From positions 56,793,551-56,857,550 of the forward strand of contig JAZBQD010000030.1 of assembly GCA_036583965.1 (NCBI GenBank): a DNA stretch of 64,000 bases, written 5' to 3'. The notes below the pieces were generated by a model. That model was not told the DNA's origin and did no database searches. It worked only from the letters and a program-made list of their open reading frames with translations. This document shows positions 11,514 to 24,125 of this stretch, in pieces. Each line of letters begins with the position of its first letter. Positions within the stretch are counted from its first letter, which is position 1. The DNA comes from Prunella strophiata (taxonomy: Eukaryota > Chordata > Aves > Passeriformes > Prunellidae). Made by a program: the position numbers and the translations under genes.

Positions 11514-14500
11514 GTTTAAATCCAAAATGAAATGTTATTTCTGGAAAATTGCATTTCAGATTTGAGGACATTCAAAGTAGTGTACACATTCTCCTGTTTC
11601 AGGAAAAGTGCATGAATTGAACTTTCACAATTTATGCAAACTCTTGAGGGTCAGAAGTTCAACTATTTGAAAGAAGTACAATTTTCTTCAGGTGGCTCAC
11701 AGTAAAATATAAAATGAGGCAATTTACCTGGAGTGTTTGCATAGAAACGTTTTTTACAGATTTTCATTTTTTGAAGTCCTAAAGGGGTAACTTCTATCTG
11801 GAAAAAGCTGTCCTGAGCACAACTATGCAGGAAATGAGGACTGAGAAAAGAAGAACCTTTTAAGAGAGGCTGAAGGAGATACCGGAGGAGACTGAGAACT
11901 AAGAGAGTGTAGGCTCACAAACCCCAAAGTTTGCATTTAGTGAAATGTGTGAATCCAAGGAAGCAAAAAACTCCAAGTCTAAGCAACTTTTAGAACAAAA
12001 ATTCATGTAACTGCACTAAAGTTTTCTTATAAAAGGATTTCATCAGAGACTTATAAGCAAGGGATGTAGGATGGAGTCACAGAATGTGCCCCTGGGCACA
12101 CCACTGTGGTTCTGCTGAGATCCTGGGGGAGCTATTGCTACTTAATGCTAATATGTGTGGAGAAGCAGACTTAGTACCAGCTCCTTCTGCTGCTATTCTA
12201 GTAGTGTCTCTTTAGTCTCAATGCTAGTCTCTCCAAATATATAGGAGGAGAAGACACTAATGAGAAACCATAAAAATTAATTAAAAAGTCCATAAAGTTC
12301 TATCTGTGCACATAAGAATATGGAATTTTAAATGAAGTACCATGAAGTAACAGAACTAGTGAGAAGTTTTATGTTCTACCATAAAAAATAGAAATCTAAG
12401 CCTTTCACTAAAATGAAACTTCTATTTTTATTTCTGATGGATCATGTGATTTTACAGCACTGAACTTGCTAATTGTTAGGAGATTCCTGCCACATTGTGT
12501 GACAGAGTAAAATTCTATTGCCAAATTTGAATGAAGAGAATAAAATAAATTGAGTATTTTTAATGAGGGGTATATTTAATACTACCCTGAGAGTTTAGTC
12601 TCAATAATAGTTTCATTGTGTATAGGTAAAATATGAGTCAGAATAACAAAATAAATTAAGTTTAACATGCTAATATCACATTTACATCTCAGATATAGAT
12701 ATGCTCATATGAATATATAAAAAATCTTGGAATTTCTCAGAAGGCATTGAATCAATATCTTATATTGACTTCTCTGAAATAGTTGCCTCATCACTCTAAA
12801 CTTTTGATTGCGTAAACCACATATATACAAACTGTGACATGAAAATGCTAACAAATGATTTCCCATCTGAGTGTGAAGAGTCTGAATTTGACCTAAGATG
12901 AACTCTTATTGTCATAGGTGAGCAAAACATATTTGTCCAAAATACCCTTCCATGTCATTGCTCTCAGAAACTCTTGATGAGTTTCTCTTACTAAGACATG
13001 CAAAGTTTGTAGGGACAGGTAACAGAAAAACCAGGCCCACACAGAAGCCCTTCTGAAACAAAGGGAATAGAAAATAGGGAGAGAAAACTTCAAGCTAAAT
13101 CCAGGTTGGGAACAAATATTCTGAGTCTGACTTCATTTTGTTAATTAGTGAGAGGGTAGAAAGAAAAGAGCAGTTGGCACTGTGGGGAAGTGGGGGGAGG
13201 TTAACAAGGTGAATTTCAGGGGACCATAAAACTAGTGTTCCCAGAGAACAATTTTTATGTGAGAAAGTGTATAACACAAGTCTGTAAGTATTTCCTCTGT
13301 TTCCTTGTTACTTGTGTTCATGAGCAAATACCTTCACATTGACCCTGGAACAGAAACAAGCTTTTTAAGCTCAGATTTTATGCAGTATGTATCACTGAAT
13401 TATCACATAACGAGATTCCATACAACAGATGGTTCCATATTTCACAAGGAATATACTGTCTCCACCAAATTACTAGGAGTTACTTCCAAAATAATTTTAA
13501 CTCCCATTAATAAAACTGATTTACTAGTTTTAGTATTTATGCTCTTTTTGGAAGACTCATCAGATTTAAATATCTGAATCACATATAAGTCTAAGTGTTA
13601 AAACATTATGATCTGCCCTGGGTGATAAAGTGAAGCAGTTTACAAAGTAAATGACATCTACAGCCACTCTAGCAGTCAGCTAATAGTATGAACACATTTG
13701 GGGGCATGACATTCTTTCACAGAATGTGACACAGAAGCACAAAGTTCTCTTGGAGACCACAATCAGCTGTTTATTAGTGTCAGGCCAGTGTATAACAATG
13801 TGACTTTGTTTATTCTAGAAGTGCCTTTGTACTGTACAAGCATTGCATAGTGTTATTTGATGGCAAAGAGCTTAATATCTTGCCTGACTACAGCTACAGA
13901 GCTTTCAAATCAAAGTACTTCACTCTTGAAAATAAAAGAAAAGTAATGTGAATGATTCTGTTCTAATGAAGTGCAGACCTTCTCCTGGGAATAAAAATAT
14001 GATAATTCATATAACTGAAGCATTCCGTGTAAATTGTCAGCCATTCAAATTAAAGAAGTAACTAATGAATAAGTGCATGCAAGATTGCATGGTGATTAGC
14101 AGTACAATATTTAATATCAACTGATGTTATCAATCATTTCCCACTGTAATTACCCAAGGTGTTGAATAGAAAATTGCTTTTAAAGAACATTTCAATAAAA
14201 GGAGTAGTAATTATTGCAGGTAACTTGTAAAGGAGACTGTTGCCACATAGTCATAAGTCGTCAAAAAAAGTTTTCCAGCCTTATGAATATTTTATTCTTT
14301 TTCTGTACTAAAATGAAATAAATGTTTTCTGAAAAATTCATGTGCAATTTGAGTGAGGAGCACATAGAGACACAGTCCCTAAATTCACCAAGTACCTGAT
14401 CATTAGTGAAATTTTTAATAATGAAAAAAAATTATGTACATGGTTAGCCACAGGCACAGGGCCTACATTACGCAATATTCACTGCCAGAGAGAGAAATAC

Positions 14501-15254
14501 AGAAGTTGAAAGATTACAAGAACATTGGCTTTTATTTTTGATGATGAAATTTTTAAGCACATTTTTACATACTATTATGTTTCAACTGAAACAGAGCATG
14601 TATTTATACATATATTTATTACTACAGTCTGTGGTGATGCTATTCTCTTCCTATATCATGCAAACAATTAGTGCATGCTAGCACAGTTATCAAGATGACC
14701 AACAAGCTACTTTTCATCATGCATCAGTAAAATGAAGAATTACTTTTCTTGGAGTCTCTGAAATTATACTGATGTAAGACTCTTTGTGAGACGTCTCTTA
14801 ATTTTGGCTTTTGCAGGTGTTCTATTTGATTGAGTTAGTCATTAATTAGAGCTGGGACTTGAATCTGAGTTTCTTTTATCTCAGGTGTATGTAAATGACC
14901 ACCAGATTAATAGATTTTCTGAACTGACAAAGTGGTTGAGGGATACATTTCTCTTTGGTTTTGAATAGAAATTTCATCCTTGAGCTAAGAGATTTTTCAC
15001 AATATAATTTTACCCAAATAGATAGTCTTGCTTTAAATTCCAGATTTGACAACCATGTCTACATAAACCATTTTCTATAGATTTTATATTAACATTAGGT
15101 AGGGACGAAGTGGGTAGGACACCTCTAAATCAGTTTAAACCCACTCTTAATTTATTTGCATGTCAAGATATTTTTACAGTAGTATGAGTTAATTTGACTT
15201 CATGTCCTTGGACTGTGCTATTTGTCTCTCACACTAATTTATTTTTTAATTGAT

Positions 15255-15380
15255 GGCACAGAATCATAGAACAGTTGAGATTGCAAGAGACCTCTGGAGA
15301 TCATCTTGTCCAACACCTTTGTTCAAGCAGGGCCACCTAGAGCCAGTTATCCACGGATGATGTCCAGATGGTTGTACATT
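15255..15380 (-). mobile_element. CR1 LINE, 3'-end fragment
   Basis: On the plus strand the element reads from its 3' end: 'cacagaatcatagaac' at about 15259, then 'agagacctctggagatcat' near 15289, 'caagcagggccacctagag' near 15325, and a stretch matching the usual 'gtccagatggg' step near 15362. This is the reverse complement of a CR1 3' UTR. The copy is about 120 bp, 5'-truncated and non-coding. It retains part of the terminal octamer. Confidence 0.88.
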
Positions 15381-16403
15381 TTTTCCCATATTTCTTCATG
15401 TATTTTTAATTCTCTACTTCTTTGAAATAAATCCAGGTGTCCTTAAACTTTTTTTTTTTCCTTATTCATTAGTTCCAAGGCCAGATATACTATTGTGAAT
15501 TAAAAGTATGAAAGTGGAAGAAAATTCATGCTTCACTACATTTTGCTTCATTTCTTTTAAAGATCTGGAAATGCAATTGTGAAATAGGAGGAACATTAGT
15601 ACAGTCTGCAAATACCATGCCTAAGAGAAGAGCAGTTATATATTTTACATGATCTCTGAAGAGAACAAGTAGAAGGAGTTTCAGAACAGAAGACTCACAA
15701 ATTCTCACTCCTAAAGAGAGACCTTAAGAAAGTTGTCTCTTAATGCAGTTTTTCATTTGGTCCTTAAAATATATGAGATTAATATCTTTTGTTTTACTTG
15801 AGAAATAAGTTCTTGGGTAAGACATAGTGAAAGGATTGATTTATGCCTGGCCCATTGTAATTGTAATTGTAATTGTAATGACTAATTTTTGTTAAAGAAA
15901 TCAAAAACAACAAATGGAAGAGAACATGTTATGGATGCCTGGAAACCTGATGTCATGCAAAGGAGATATTTACTTTTAGAGTCTGCAGGAGACATTTTTT
16001 GTGCTGAGTGGTTTTTAAACTATCTTTAAGGCAGTCTCTGTTACCAGAGAATCTTTTTTTTTTTCAATATGAGCACACAGACTTTTCATGAAGTGTTTAG
16101 AAATGTGTTTTTAGAAGACTGTCAGTGGAGCCAGGAAGACAGCTAAGCTAGCCAGGACCAGAGCAGGACATAAAAAACCCAGAAAGACTGAAGGGATTTA
16201 AGCTAGTGTTCTTTATTCAGACCCAAGGCAATACAGCTTTCTCACAAGCCTGGACTGAGAATCCTTTCCTACTGTCGGGCAAATAAAGTAAATTGTTCAC
16301 TACAGCAAGTCATACCTTAGTCCCTGAAGAGCAGCCTTCATCCTAAGGCAAGGATTGGCAGAAAACAGAAGCCTAACAGGCTCTGCTTATGCTGTTTCAT
16401 CTT
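15381..16403. other. Unique DNA with a hexanucleotide repeat
   Basis: Mostly unique A+T-rich sequence. A short (ATTGTA)n array is at 15854-15879. The segment at about 16110-16400, immediately before the (AAAAC)n array, is slightly richer in G+C but matches no family I recognise. No gene is supported. Confidence 0.55.
15854..15879. repeat. (ATTGTA)n hexanucleotide repeat, about 4.3 copies
   Basis: Four full perfect copies of ATTGTA plus a partial one in direct tandem. Short and probably recently expanded, since the copies are identical. Confidence 0.9.
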
Positions 16404-16530
16404 AAACAAAACAAAACAAAACAAAACAAAACAAAACAAAACAAAACAAAACAAAACAAAACAAAACAAAACAAAACAAAACAAAACAAAACAAAACAAA
16501 ACAAAACAAAACAAAACAAACAAAACAAAA
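16404..16530. repeat. (AAAAC)n microsatellite, about 25 copies
   Basis: A pentanucleotide array, uninterrupted until a one-unit irregularity near 16519, followed by A-rich sequence. The opposite strand translates as a repeating VLFCF peptide over about 40 residues, which explains the minus-strand open frame at 16338-16523. The purity of the array suggests recent expansion and likely length polymorphism. It could have grown from the A-rich tail of an older insertion, but no element body was identified upstream. Confidence 0.95.
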
Positions 16531-19500
16531 AGTTAAAACAAAAGAAAAATCAAAATAACAAAAAATGAGCATCCTAATTAGATTAGCTTATGTTTACACT
16601 TCCTTGTACTACTCTCTTCTAAAGGACGTGGCTTGGAGAGGGCAAAAAGGAGTAATCCTAAAGACAGAAGTTAGCAAAAATTAGAAAAGGGTTGATGATC
16701 AGGGATCCAGGGCTTCAGCTTAACAAAAGGTCTTTTTTCTGTGAACAAATAGACAGACTCAAAATTGACATGGCTGCAAGAACCTAGCCATGATGAACCT
16801 GGTCAGTGAAGGCCACACTTCATCTCATTTGGAAATGTAGCAATTGTACACCAGGATTCAGATTAGGAAACTTGAAAGACTTGCTATCTGTGCAATAGCT
16901 GTAGTATGTAATTCAGTTGAATAAGCTATTAAAATGATCTGTTGCAAAGAAAGATTAATAACGCCACTGCTGGGATGCACTCATCAGCTATGAATTAAGA
17001 TGCCTGCAAGTGGTACGGGGATGCTGTACTACTTTTAAAGCTCCAGACCCCCTATTTCCTATACAGAGAGAAAAAAGCACCCTAGTGATGAGTAATTCCT
17101 GTTCTAGATACTCCTGATGGTTTTTTTGAAAGCTAAAAAGTAAAAGAATTTTACCTGATCAAAATGCGCTCTTCATCAAATGATATTTAAAGACTGTACT
17201 AATTCTGAAACAGATAAATGACTTGTCTATGCATGTGGTGTGACTCTCTTGGCAAGTCTTATGTTATTGTTGCATTGAGTTGTGTTTCTGAGCATAACAA
17301 ATGGAAATTGCATTATCCATTTCACTAAAAATAAGGATGTAAAGGAAATGTTCTTGTTCAATACCTGTTAAAATGGCCTACAGCCTTCCTCCTGCCTTGC
17401 CACAAGCAGATATTTGATTGTTTCTTAGCTGAAAAAAATACATAAATTTCTGCTGACCCCTCTACCTCAGGCCTTCTTCTCTCCTCCCCAAAGAGCTCAG
17501 GGCCCCTTGTTATGCTGAAATTAGTAGACCTTTGCTATAAAATCCCCAGATGATTAGTTTTAATTTTTTTTTTCTCCTTTTTAACCCAAACAATTTCAGT
17601 GAGCTTATTTACAGCAACAACTGCCAACAGTTGTGTCACTGCAACTAAGGCAGCAGCAAACTGGGATATTCAACTGGAAGTGACCAGCCAGAAAGAGACA
17701 AAATTGGGACTCTAAAATCCCAGAGGGGAAATATATCACTGAAATTCACCCTAGGCTGAAACAACAGAGTGGTGTTGAATGAAAGGTTCTGAAAGAACAT
17801 ATGCAAACACTTTGCTCTGGTACATAAGGGATTGCCTTATGTTCTGCAATGTAATGCACACAGATTCAGATATAATCAGTTTACTGTTTGTAAACTGGAA
17901 AACAAAACAAAACAAAAAATATATTCTCTAGTAGCAATTCCTGAAAAGAAAGAAAAAAAATCCTCTGGGTAAAGTGTCAGTCTACATTGCAATCTTAATA
18001 AAAAGGAACAGTTGAAAGGAATCAGGCCTCAAAGTAATAACCATGTCAGAAACTGGATTATCACAGAATATCATAGAATTATTTTGATTTATGCTTGTAG
18101 TGTAGAGAGTAATACCTGAGAGAGTGTACAATAAAATTTTACTAGAATGAAGTCTAGGAATTTGGTCTCTGTACAGTTTGCTACTCAAAAGTCTTGCTCA
18201 AGAGGGCCATAAACCTACTTTAAATGGAAGTTACTAATTTGCCTACTGTGTGTTGAGTCACCTAATTGTTGTTTAGGTTGATGTAATTGCCATGATAAAA
18301 GTAGTAAAATGAACTAAACTAGACTTTCAGAGCCACAGAATGATACCCTCGTTAAATTTAGAGATGATCACTAAATACAATCTGATTGGCTATTAAGACA
18401 TTTCCCAGTGTTAATTCTGCATAATAAAATGTTTTACATCATGTAAGAGACAACACAGATAGAACAATGCCAAAAATGAATAGAGCTGTTGGAAGTTTGA
18501 TTACCCAATGCATCCCTTCTTTATAATTTTCTGATTTCTCTGTTCATAATTTTGGTTCTTTATAGGCCATTTCAGAATTGAGCAGCTTCTAAGAAAATGT
18601 CTGATGCTTACAGGAAAGTGATGGGGAGGAGAAATACATAACTTCTGTTAAGCATATGAGTAACTCTTGGTGTGATTTTTGTTTTTAAATAGACCTCTCC
18701 TTGCCTCGGTTTCCATATTTGAAAAAATATAATTTCTCTGCTTGCACAGCATGCTCTGAGTTGGAAGCATTACACTTTTTACTGATCCATGTGATGTTCC
18801 TAAAATATTATTTAAATACTGAAGAAAAGGTTTGGATGCTGAATAAAATAGCAAAATGGAAGAATATACTAAGAAAATCCTTACTACATGTGGACAGAAA
18901 ATAGCTATATAAAAAGATGTCCAGGTTCTGCTAAATTATATTTGAAGGGGGATCTACCATAATTTTGTGGAAAAATAAAGAGAGAGAAGAAAAATACCAG
19001 CAGACAAAATGGTGTTAAAAAATAAGTTACTTTAAAAGCAATGCTCTGTATCTGAATTTTATCAATCTCCAAAAGTACATGCAACAGAAAAAAATTAAAT
19101 TTGAGATGTTAACATCTGCATACTCCAGCTACAGTACTGTTCTAGTCCATTATGCTGTCTCAGTATCTTTTATATTTTGTCACTACTAATGATTGTTTTA
19201 TATTCTCTCTTGAGTGAAAAAGGGGCTTCCTGAGTTTTGCTTATAAAATATATAAAAAATATATTTAAAAAAATTAAAATATATATGTTTATAAAGTAGG
19301 GACTATAATTTTCTTCATTTCCCTTATTGTGTAGAAGAGAGTGTTTAAATTAGTATGTGTGTTTGCAGGAAATCCTGAATTTATATATATAAAATTAAGG
19401 GCATTCCTTGTAGCCTCTGCACTTACCTCCAATATTACAGGATTCTAGGAGACAAATGTATGACTAAAAAGATGCTAAAAAGATTCCTCTTTTAATTACC

Positions 19501-21322
19501 AGAAAAAGTGAAACTTGTTCATCTGGGAATCAGTAAGGTCTTTCAGGAGGGGCTGCTGAATCAACCCTGTATTTACACTGTTCTCTTTTCCTCTGAGATT
19601 TGTTCACTTAACACATCTCACTGAAGTTTTCATTCAACACTACTCACAATCATGTTGAAATTCTGTATATAATTACAGTTACCATTTTATATGTCTGTTG
19701 TCAAGTTCTTCCTCATGACACCCATGCTGTTACTCTAAATGAAATGGAATTCATCAAGAGGATCAGGCATGATTATGGCCATCATTGACTCCATATATTA
19801 ATTTTGCCATAAATGACTCTTTGACCTTCACAGTTTTTGAGTGAAATGTGTTTCTTCCTGAAAATTTGGGTTGGAATCAGGCTTGTCTATTTGTAATAAC
19901 AGCTTTCTTTATCTAGAAAATAACATGGATGCTGAATATGCTTACTAAGTAACATGTATTTTCTTACTTATGGTGATGAATTTTCTTTCAAGCATTAATT
20001 AGACTCCACACCTATGAGTCTCTAGGCTACTGCCTATATTTCAGGGGACAGTATATTTTACACAAATTTTATTGAAATCAGATTTCTTAAAAGATTTCAT
20101 TAAATGTTCTTTGAGATGTTCCACATTGAGAGATAGGGAAAAAAGAAGGCAAATGGACAGACAGAGGGCAAAAGTCAATCCCCCTTTAAAGACAAATCCA
20201 AGGAACATCATGGGCTCTAAATTCTGCCTCTTGATGTCTGCCTCTTGTGTACTGTAAAGAAAACAAACACCAGATACAAACAACAAAATAGGATACAAAG
20301 AAAACAAAAGCATCAAAAGGAAAACTGAATTTATGCTCTTGTTTGTAGGTGTAAAGACTCCCCTGTATGATTACTGCATGCCCATCTAAGTACAGCAGTA
20401 AATAACACCCATTAGCAAAAAAATAAAAAAAAAAAAAACAGCAAAACACCAGAAAATATCAATTAGGTGCTTAGTGTGCACTTCTGTAGCAAAAATGCTT
20501 AATATAGATAAATTATAAAGGGAATGCATGTTTGACATCTTGTGGTCCATTTCCTTTGAAATACGCATTTAAATGTTAATATTAGATTCCATAAACAAAG
20601 GCCACCCACAAAAAAGATGAAAGAACATAAAAAGCCTGAAGTTGACAGTGTAAGTACCAAATCTGATGGAGCACAGCAGTTATAAAAACATAAAACATGT
20701 TGAAAACATCATAATTATAGCTGGTTAGAGATCAAAGAGATATGTGCAATAAAAGCAAACATAAACAATCAGATAAGACACATTAAAAAGATTTCTGCTG
20801 TAAAATTGAATGATAGCTATGAGGTAATATTTAACTGACATTATTCATTTAAAAACATGGTTTTATGACATTGCCTTTTTTAATTATTTGCTTGCTTCAG
20901 TTTTAAAATTAAGCAATTATGCTTTGAGTATGAACACAAATTTTGGATTTATATAGGCTTTGGGATGTAAGCATATATGTTCATATGCATACATGTGCAT
21001 ATATATATATATGTATGTGTACATGCACATTATGCACACATTTCTAGATGTGCATGTTCATATTTCTTAAAATTGTGTAGGTGGAGATTTTATAAGGCAT
21101 GTTATGGATAACTGGTAACAACTGAGAGAAAATATTTCATAATCCACAGCATAACAGTGTGTATTACTCAAAGATGGTCCTTAAAGTGATATTATGGAAG
21201 TATGGTACTAGAAATTTCAACAAAATATGGCACCTGCAAGGTGAGAAGTACTTATCACAAACCAAGTTCCATCAATTTTACGTTGTTCTTCGTTCTGTTT
21301 GTTTTTTTTTTTTTTTCTTCAG
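16531..21322. other. Unique A+T-rich DNA, no gene recognised
   Basis: Contains a possible remnant of a CR1 3' tail at about 18062-18080 ('tcacagaatatcatagaat'), too short to annotate on its own, and AT-rich stretches near 19245-19290 and 20972-21013. Short frames at 18648-18904 and 20041-20568 show no domain. A minus-strand 37-nt interval at 19428-19464 is flanked by good splice consensus matches but is too short to support. Confidence 0.55.
20972..21052. repeat. Alternating purine-pyrimidine tract (TA/TG/CA rich)
   Basis: A run of TATA, TGTA and CATG steps centred on an uninterrupted (AT)n segment at about 20999-21012, with flanking 'acatgtgcat' and 'gtacatgcac' that are partly palindromic. 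Such DNA can adopt cruciform or Z-like structure; that is general knowledge of these sequences, not something shown here. Confidence 0.7.
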
Positions 21323-21412
21323 GAGATATCTTGCATGACAGAATTTACCAGAGTGTCCATGGCAACAGGTATCCTTCCCCAACAGAGAATCTACCTCAGA
21401 AAATAGTGAACA
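21323..21412 (+). other. Candidate exon: 90-nt open frame with strong splice-like sites (unconfirmed)
   Basis: A T-rich tract at 21301-21320 ends in 'cttcag' at 21322, and 'gtgaaca' is followed by a consensus GTAAGT at 21413. The 90 nt between are open in the frame encoding DILHDRIYQSVHGNRYPS and on to 21411; both splice phases would be 1. The symmetric phase and the mixed composition are compatible with a real exon, but I recognise no protein. The pyrimidine tract is nearly a pure T homopolymer of the kind common throughout this window, so a coincidental acceptor is quite possible. Confidence 0.22.
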
Positions 21413-23394
21413 GTAAGTGGATGTCTCTTAACTTTAGAAATAATTCCTCAGACAAAATAAACTACACAGAAGAAATGTCTATTTACACCCACAGGTTATA
21501 AAAGGTCCTAAAGTGATCATCTTATTATAAAAGTCTGGATTCATCCCTTTGCATCCCAGCTGCTCATAAAATAAGCTGACCTATTAAGCATAATGACATC
21601 CCATTGCTTTTGTCTCACAGAAACACCAACATAAATGTGACAGATATGTAATCCTGGAGATCCACCACCATGTGATTGCATTTGGAGTATGGATGAGTGC
21701 TTGCCTTTTTGGGCAGCAGGAAGAGAATATAGGACCATGAAGTCTCAGCAGAAAGGCTTTCTTTGAAATCTGTCCTTACAAAATCCAGATGTTGCCAAGA
21801 GAAAAGGACATTTCCCGGAAGCTATGGCAACTGGACCAATTTCAAGACTAAGGTATTAAATTGCCAAAAATTTAAGTAGCAATTGAAAATGCCTTAGTGA
21901 GGACTTTATGAAAGTGAGAAAGAGAATATGGACATACATTGTAAAAACTTTGAATTTTCGGCCTCACAAAAATATTTCTTGTTCAGTTTTCTTAACTCAG
22001 ATATGGAGAAGTTTAAAAATCAAAATCAGCTGTAACTTACCTTGCACCCTTGAAACTAAAATTTCTTAATTATTTACTTGTTCAATTATTTATACAGTTG
22101 TTTAAATTTCAATTATTCAGATTGTTTTAACATAAAAAAATAGAATAATTTTTAAAAAATCCAACACATTTCAGTAATCATTGACAACAAACTAATTTTA
22201 GGATCATGCATTTCTTTGGAAATTCTGTGAAGAAGGTACTGATTTTAATATTGTCCTCCATCCTAAAAAGTCAGTTCTGCTATCCTGTAATTGAGATCCC
22301 TATGGTTTTCCCTGGTTCCAGGCCTTAAGTTGTGTTTGTAGCCAGCTGACACAGTGGATGTCAGAGTTCCTAGTGAATGACAGGTCACTTGGATGTTTTT
22401 GTCCATGATAGCCCAAGTAAGGGGTAAGAGGTAAAAACCAAGTTTAAAGATTGTCCTTCGGCAGATAAATCTGCACAACATAGTGATGTCAGGAAAGAAC
22501 TGCAGAGGACTGGGGTACAAAGTTCCCTAATCATTCCTAGCTGAAATACTTTAGGATTTCCTAATGCTAGACTGTTTACTTCTTCTTTTTATGTTGAATA
22601 TTTGAGTCCTATACTGTGACATGTAAACAAGTTAGCATCAGTAGCAAAGCATCATAAATTAGGAAGATCTTCTTTATTTATTCTTTTTGTTTCACTTCTC
22701 CTACCTTGGGAGCTATTTCTTTTATTTACAATGGTTAATTCTGCTTGAACTGTAAATATGATCCAAAACACATGAATAGTTTGAAGTGCTACTACTATAA
22801 TTACAAAAATTTATTTTTTGCCTTGTTACATCTATAAATTGGAATATGCTTTTTTTTTTTCCCCTCCAAAGGCTAGAGTTAGTTAAAAATAAGACATCAC
22901 TCCCCTTTCTTTTCCTCTTTGTCTCACTCCCTCTTCTGTTCTGTAAATGAGTTGTGAGGATGTTTATTGTTTATGATGTAAAATGCGAAAGTTTATTCAG
23001 AGTCCTTAAAATATACACTTATGTCAACTTTGAAGAAGACATTATGAGAGCCACAAGCTGCAATGTAAATCCTGCAGGAAAGAGGAGCTGTTACAAAACC
23101 AAACTTAATTAACAGCATCTGAGCAGCATTCAGAGTATGCAGCCACCTATCATCCGCACAGACACAGACATTTGCTAACCCCAGAACTGTATCATCTGCC
23201 AGGTGTGTACACTCTCATCAAATTCAAAGAGTCAAACAGAGATTAAAGTAACTTTGTGTATTTGATATATTGATATTGATGAGCATGGTGATAAAAGTAA
23301 CAGACATGCTCCTCTAATAACAAAGCAGTGAAATGCCTGGTAATAGGAATTTGAGAAGGGGATCAGCATAATATAAAACTGAGGGGAGTGGTGG
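21413..23394. other. Unique A+T-rich DNA, no gene recognised
   Basis: No repeat family, RNA gene or convincing coding segment was found. The minus-strand frames at 21541-21738 and 22263-22520 (65 and 85 residues) have no identifiable motif. Homopolymer runs are short. Confidence 0.55.
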
Positions 23395-24125
23395 AACTGA
23401 CAGGGGCTTCTGCTGCTGTCCAGAGCGACCTTGACAGGTCCTCAGGCTTCATGGAGCTCAAAAAGAAGTATACAGAGTCCCATATCTTGGGAAGAAATAA
23501 TTCCCATGCTGCTGGCCACCAAGCTGGAAAACAACATGTCAGAAAAAGGTTTGGGGGTCCTAGTGGATATCTAATTGAACATAAGCCAGCCATGTGCCTG
23601 CAATGCAAAGAAGGCTGGTGGGATTTGGGGCTTCATTAGAAGGAGAGTTGGCAACCCTCTCCTCAGCACTGCTGAGGGAACACCTGGAGTTCTCTGTTCA
23701 GCACTAGGCTCACCAGTACAGAAGAGACTTGGAAAGTTTGTTGAGTTGGAACTGTTCAGTCTGGAGCAGATAAGGTTCAGGGAGTCTCAGGGGAGAGTCT
23801 AAATAAGACAGACCCATGAGCACCGAGGGTGCTCATTAATAAGGCAAGAAACACTGTACACAAACTGAAACAAAGGAGGTTCAAGTCTGAATGTACTGAA
23901 AAGAGTTTTTTTCATCTGTGAATAAAAAAAGGTCACCAAGCACATTGACCAAAGTACAAGGTTCCCAGGGAAGTTATGGATTCTCCATCTTAGGATTATT
24001 AAAAATAGTTATCTGGATATGAACCTTGGCAACTGGCTCAATGGGGTGCTGCTTGAGCAGAGCAGGCTGGACCTGCTGACCAATAGAGATGCCTTCCAAC
24101 CTCAACCATTTTTGTGAGCCTGTGA
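23395..24125 (+). mobile_element. CR1 LINE, long diverged 3' portion
   Basis: The longest CR1 copy in the window, about 730 bp, on the plus strand. It covers the end of the reverse-transcriptase-bearing ORF2 region and the 3' UTR. Landmarks include 'tttgggggtcctagtggat' near 23550, 'gaacataagccagccatgtg' near 23577, the 'ctgttcagtctggagcagat' step near 23752, 'ggttcccagggaagttatgg' near 23961, and a degenerate end 'ccttccaacctcaaccattt' near 24093. Frames are broken by stops and indels, so the apparent open frames at 23388-23639, 23363-23608 and 23575-23802 are residues of a dead element. The copy lacks an intact terminal octamer array. Confidence 0.88.

Larger units (their letters stand above)
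10573..15254. other. Unique A+T-rich DNA, no gene recognised
   Basis: Contains a perfect 16-bp palindrome AAACCCTATAGGGTTT at 11112-11127, an A24 run at 11490-11513, and short frames at 12893-13093, 13095-13277 and 13305-13577 with no recognisable domain. No repeat family, RNA gene or CpG-rich segment was identified. Confidence 0.55.

Noticed and set aside
16338..16523. Repetitive VLFCF protein on the minus strand
   Set aside because: Translation of the (AAAAC)n microsatellite.
18062..18080. 'tcacagaatatcatagaat', similar to a CR1 3' terminus
   Set aside because: Only about 18 bases match and nothing CR1-like follows, so it cannot be told from chance.
19428..19464. Minus-strand 37-nt interval with good acceptor and GTAAGTG donor
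   Set aside because: Too short to distinguish from chance; many comparable motif pairs are expected in this T-rich sequence.
23363..23802. Open frames of 75-83 codons on both strands
   Set aside because: They lie inside a broken CR1 copy and do not preserve a continuous reverse-transcriptase frame.
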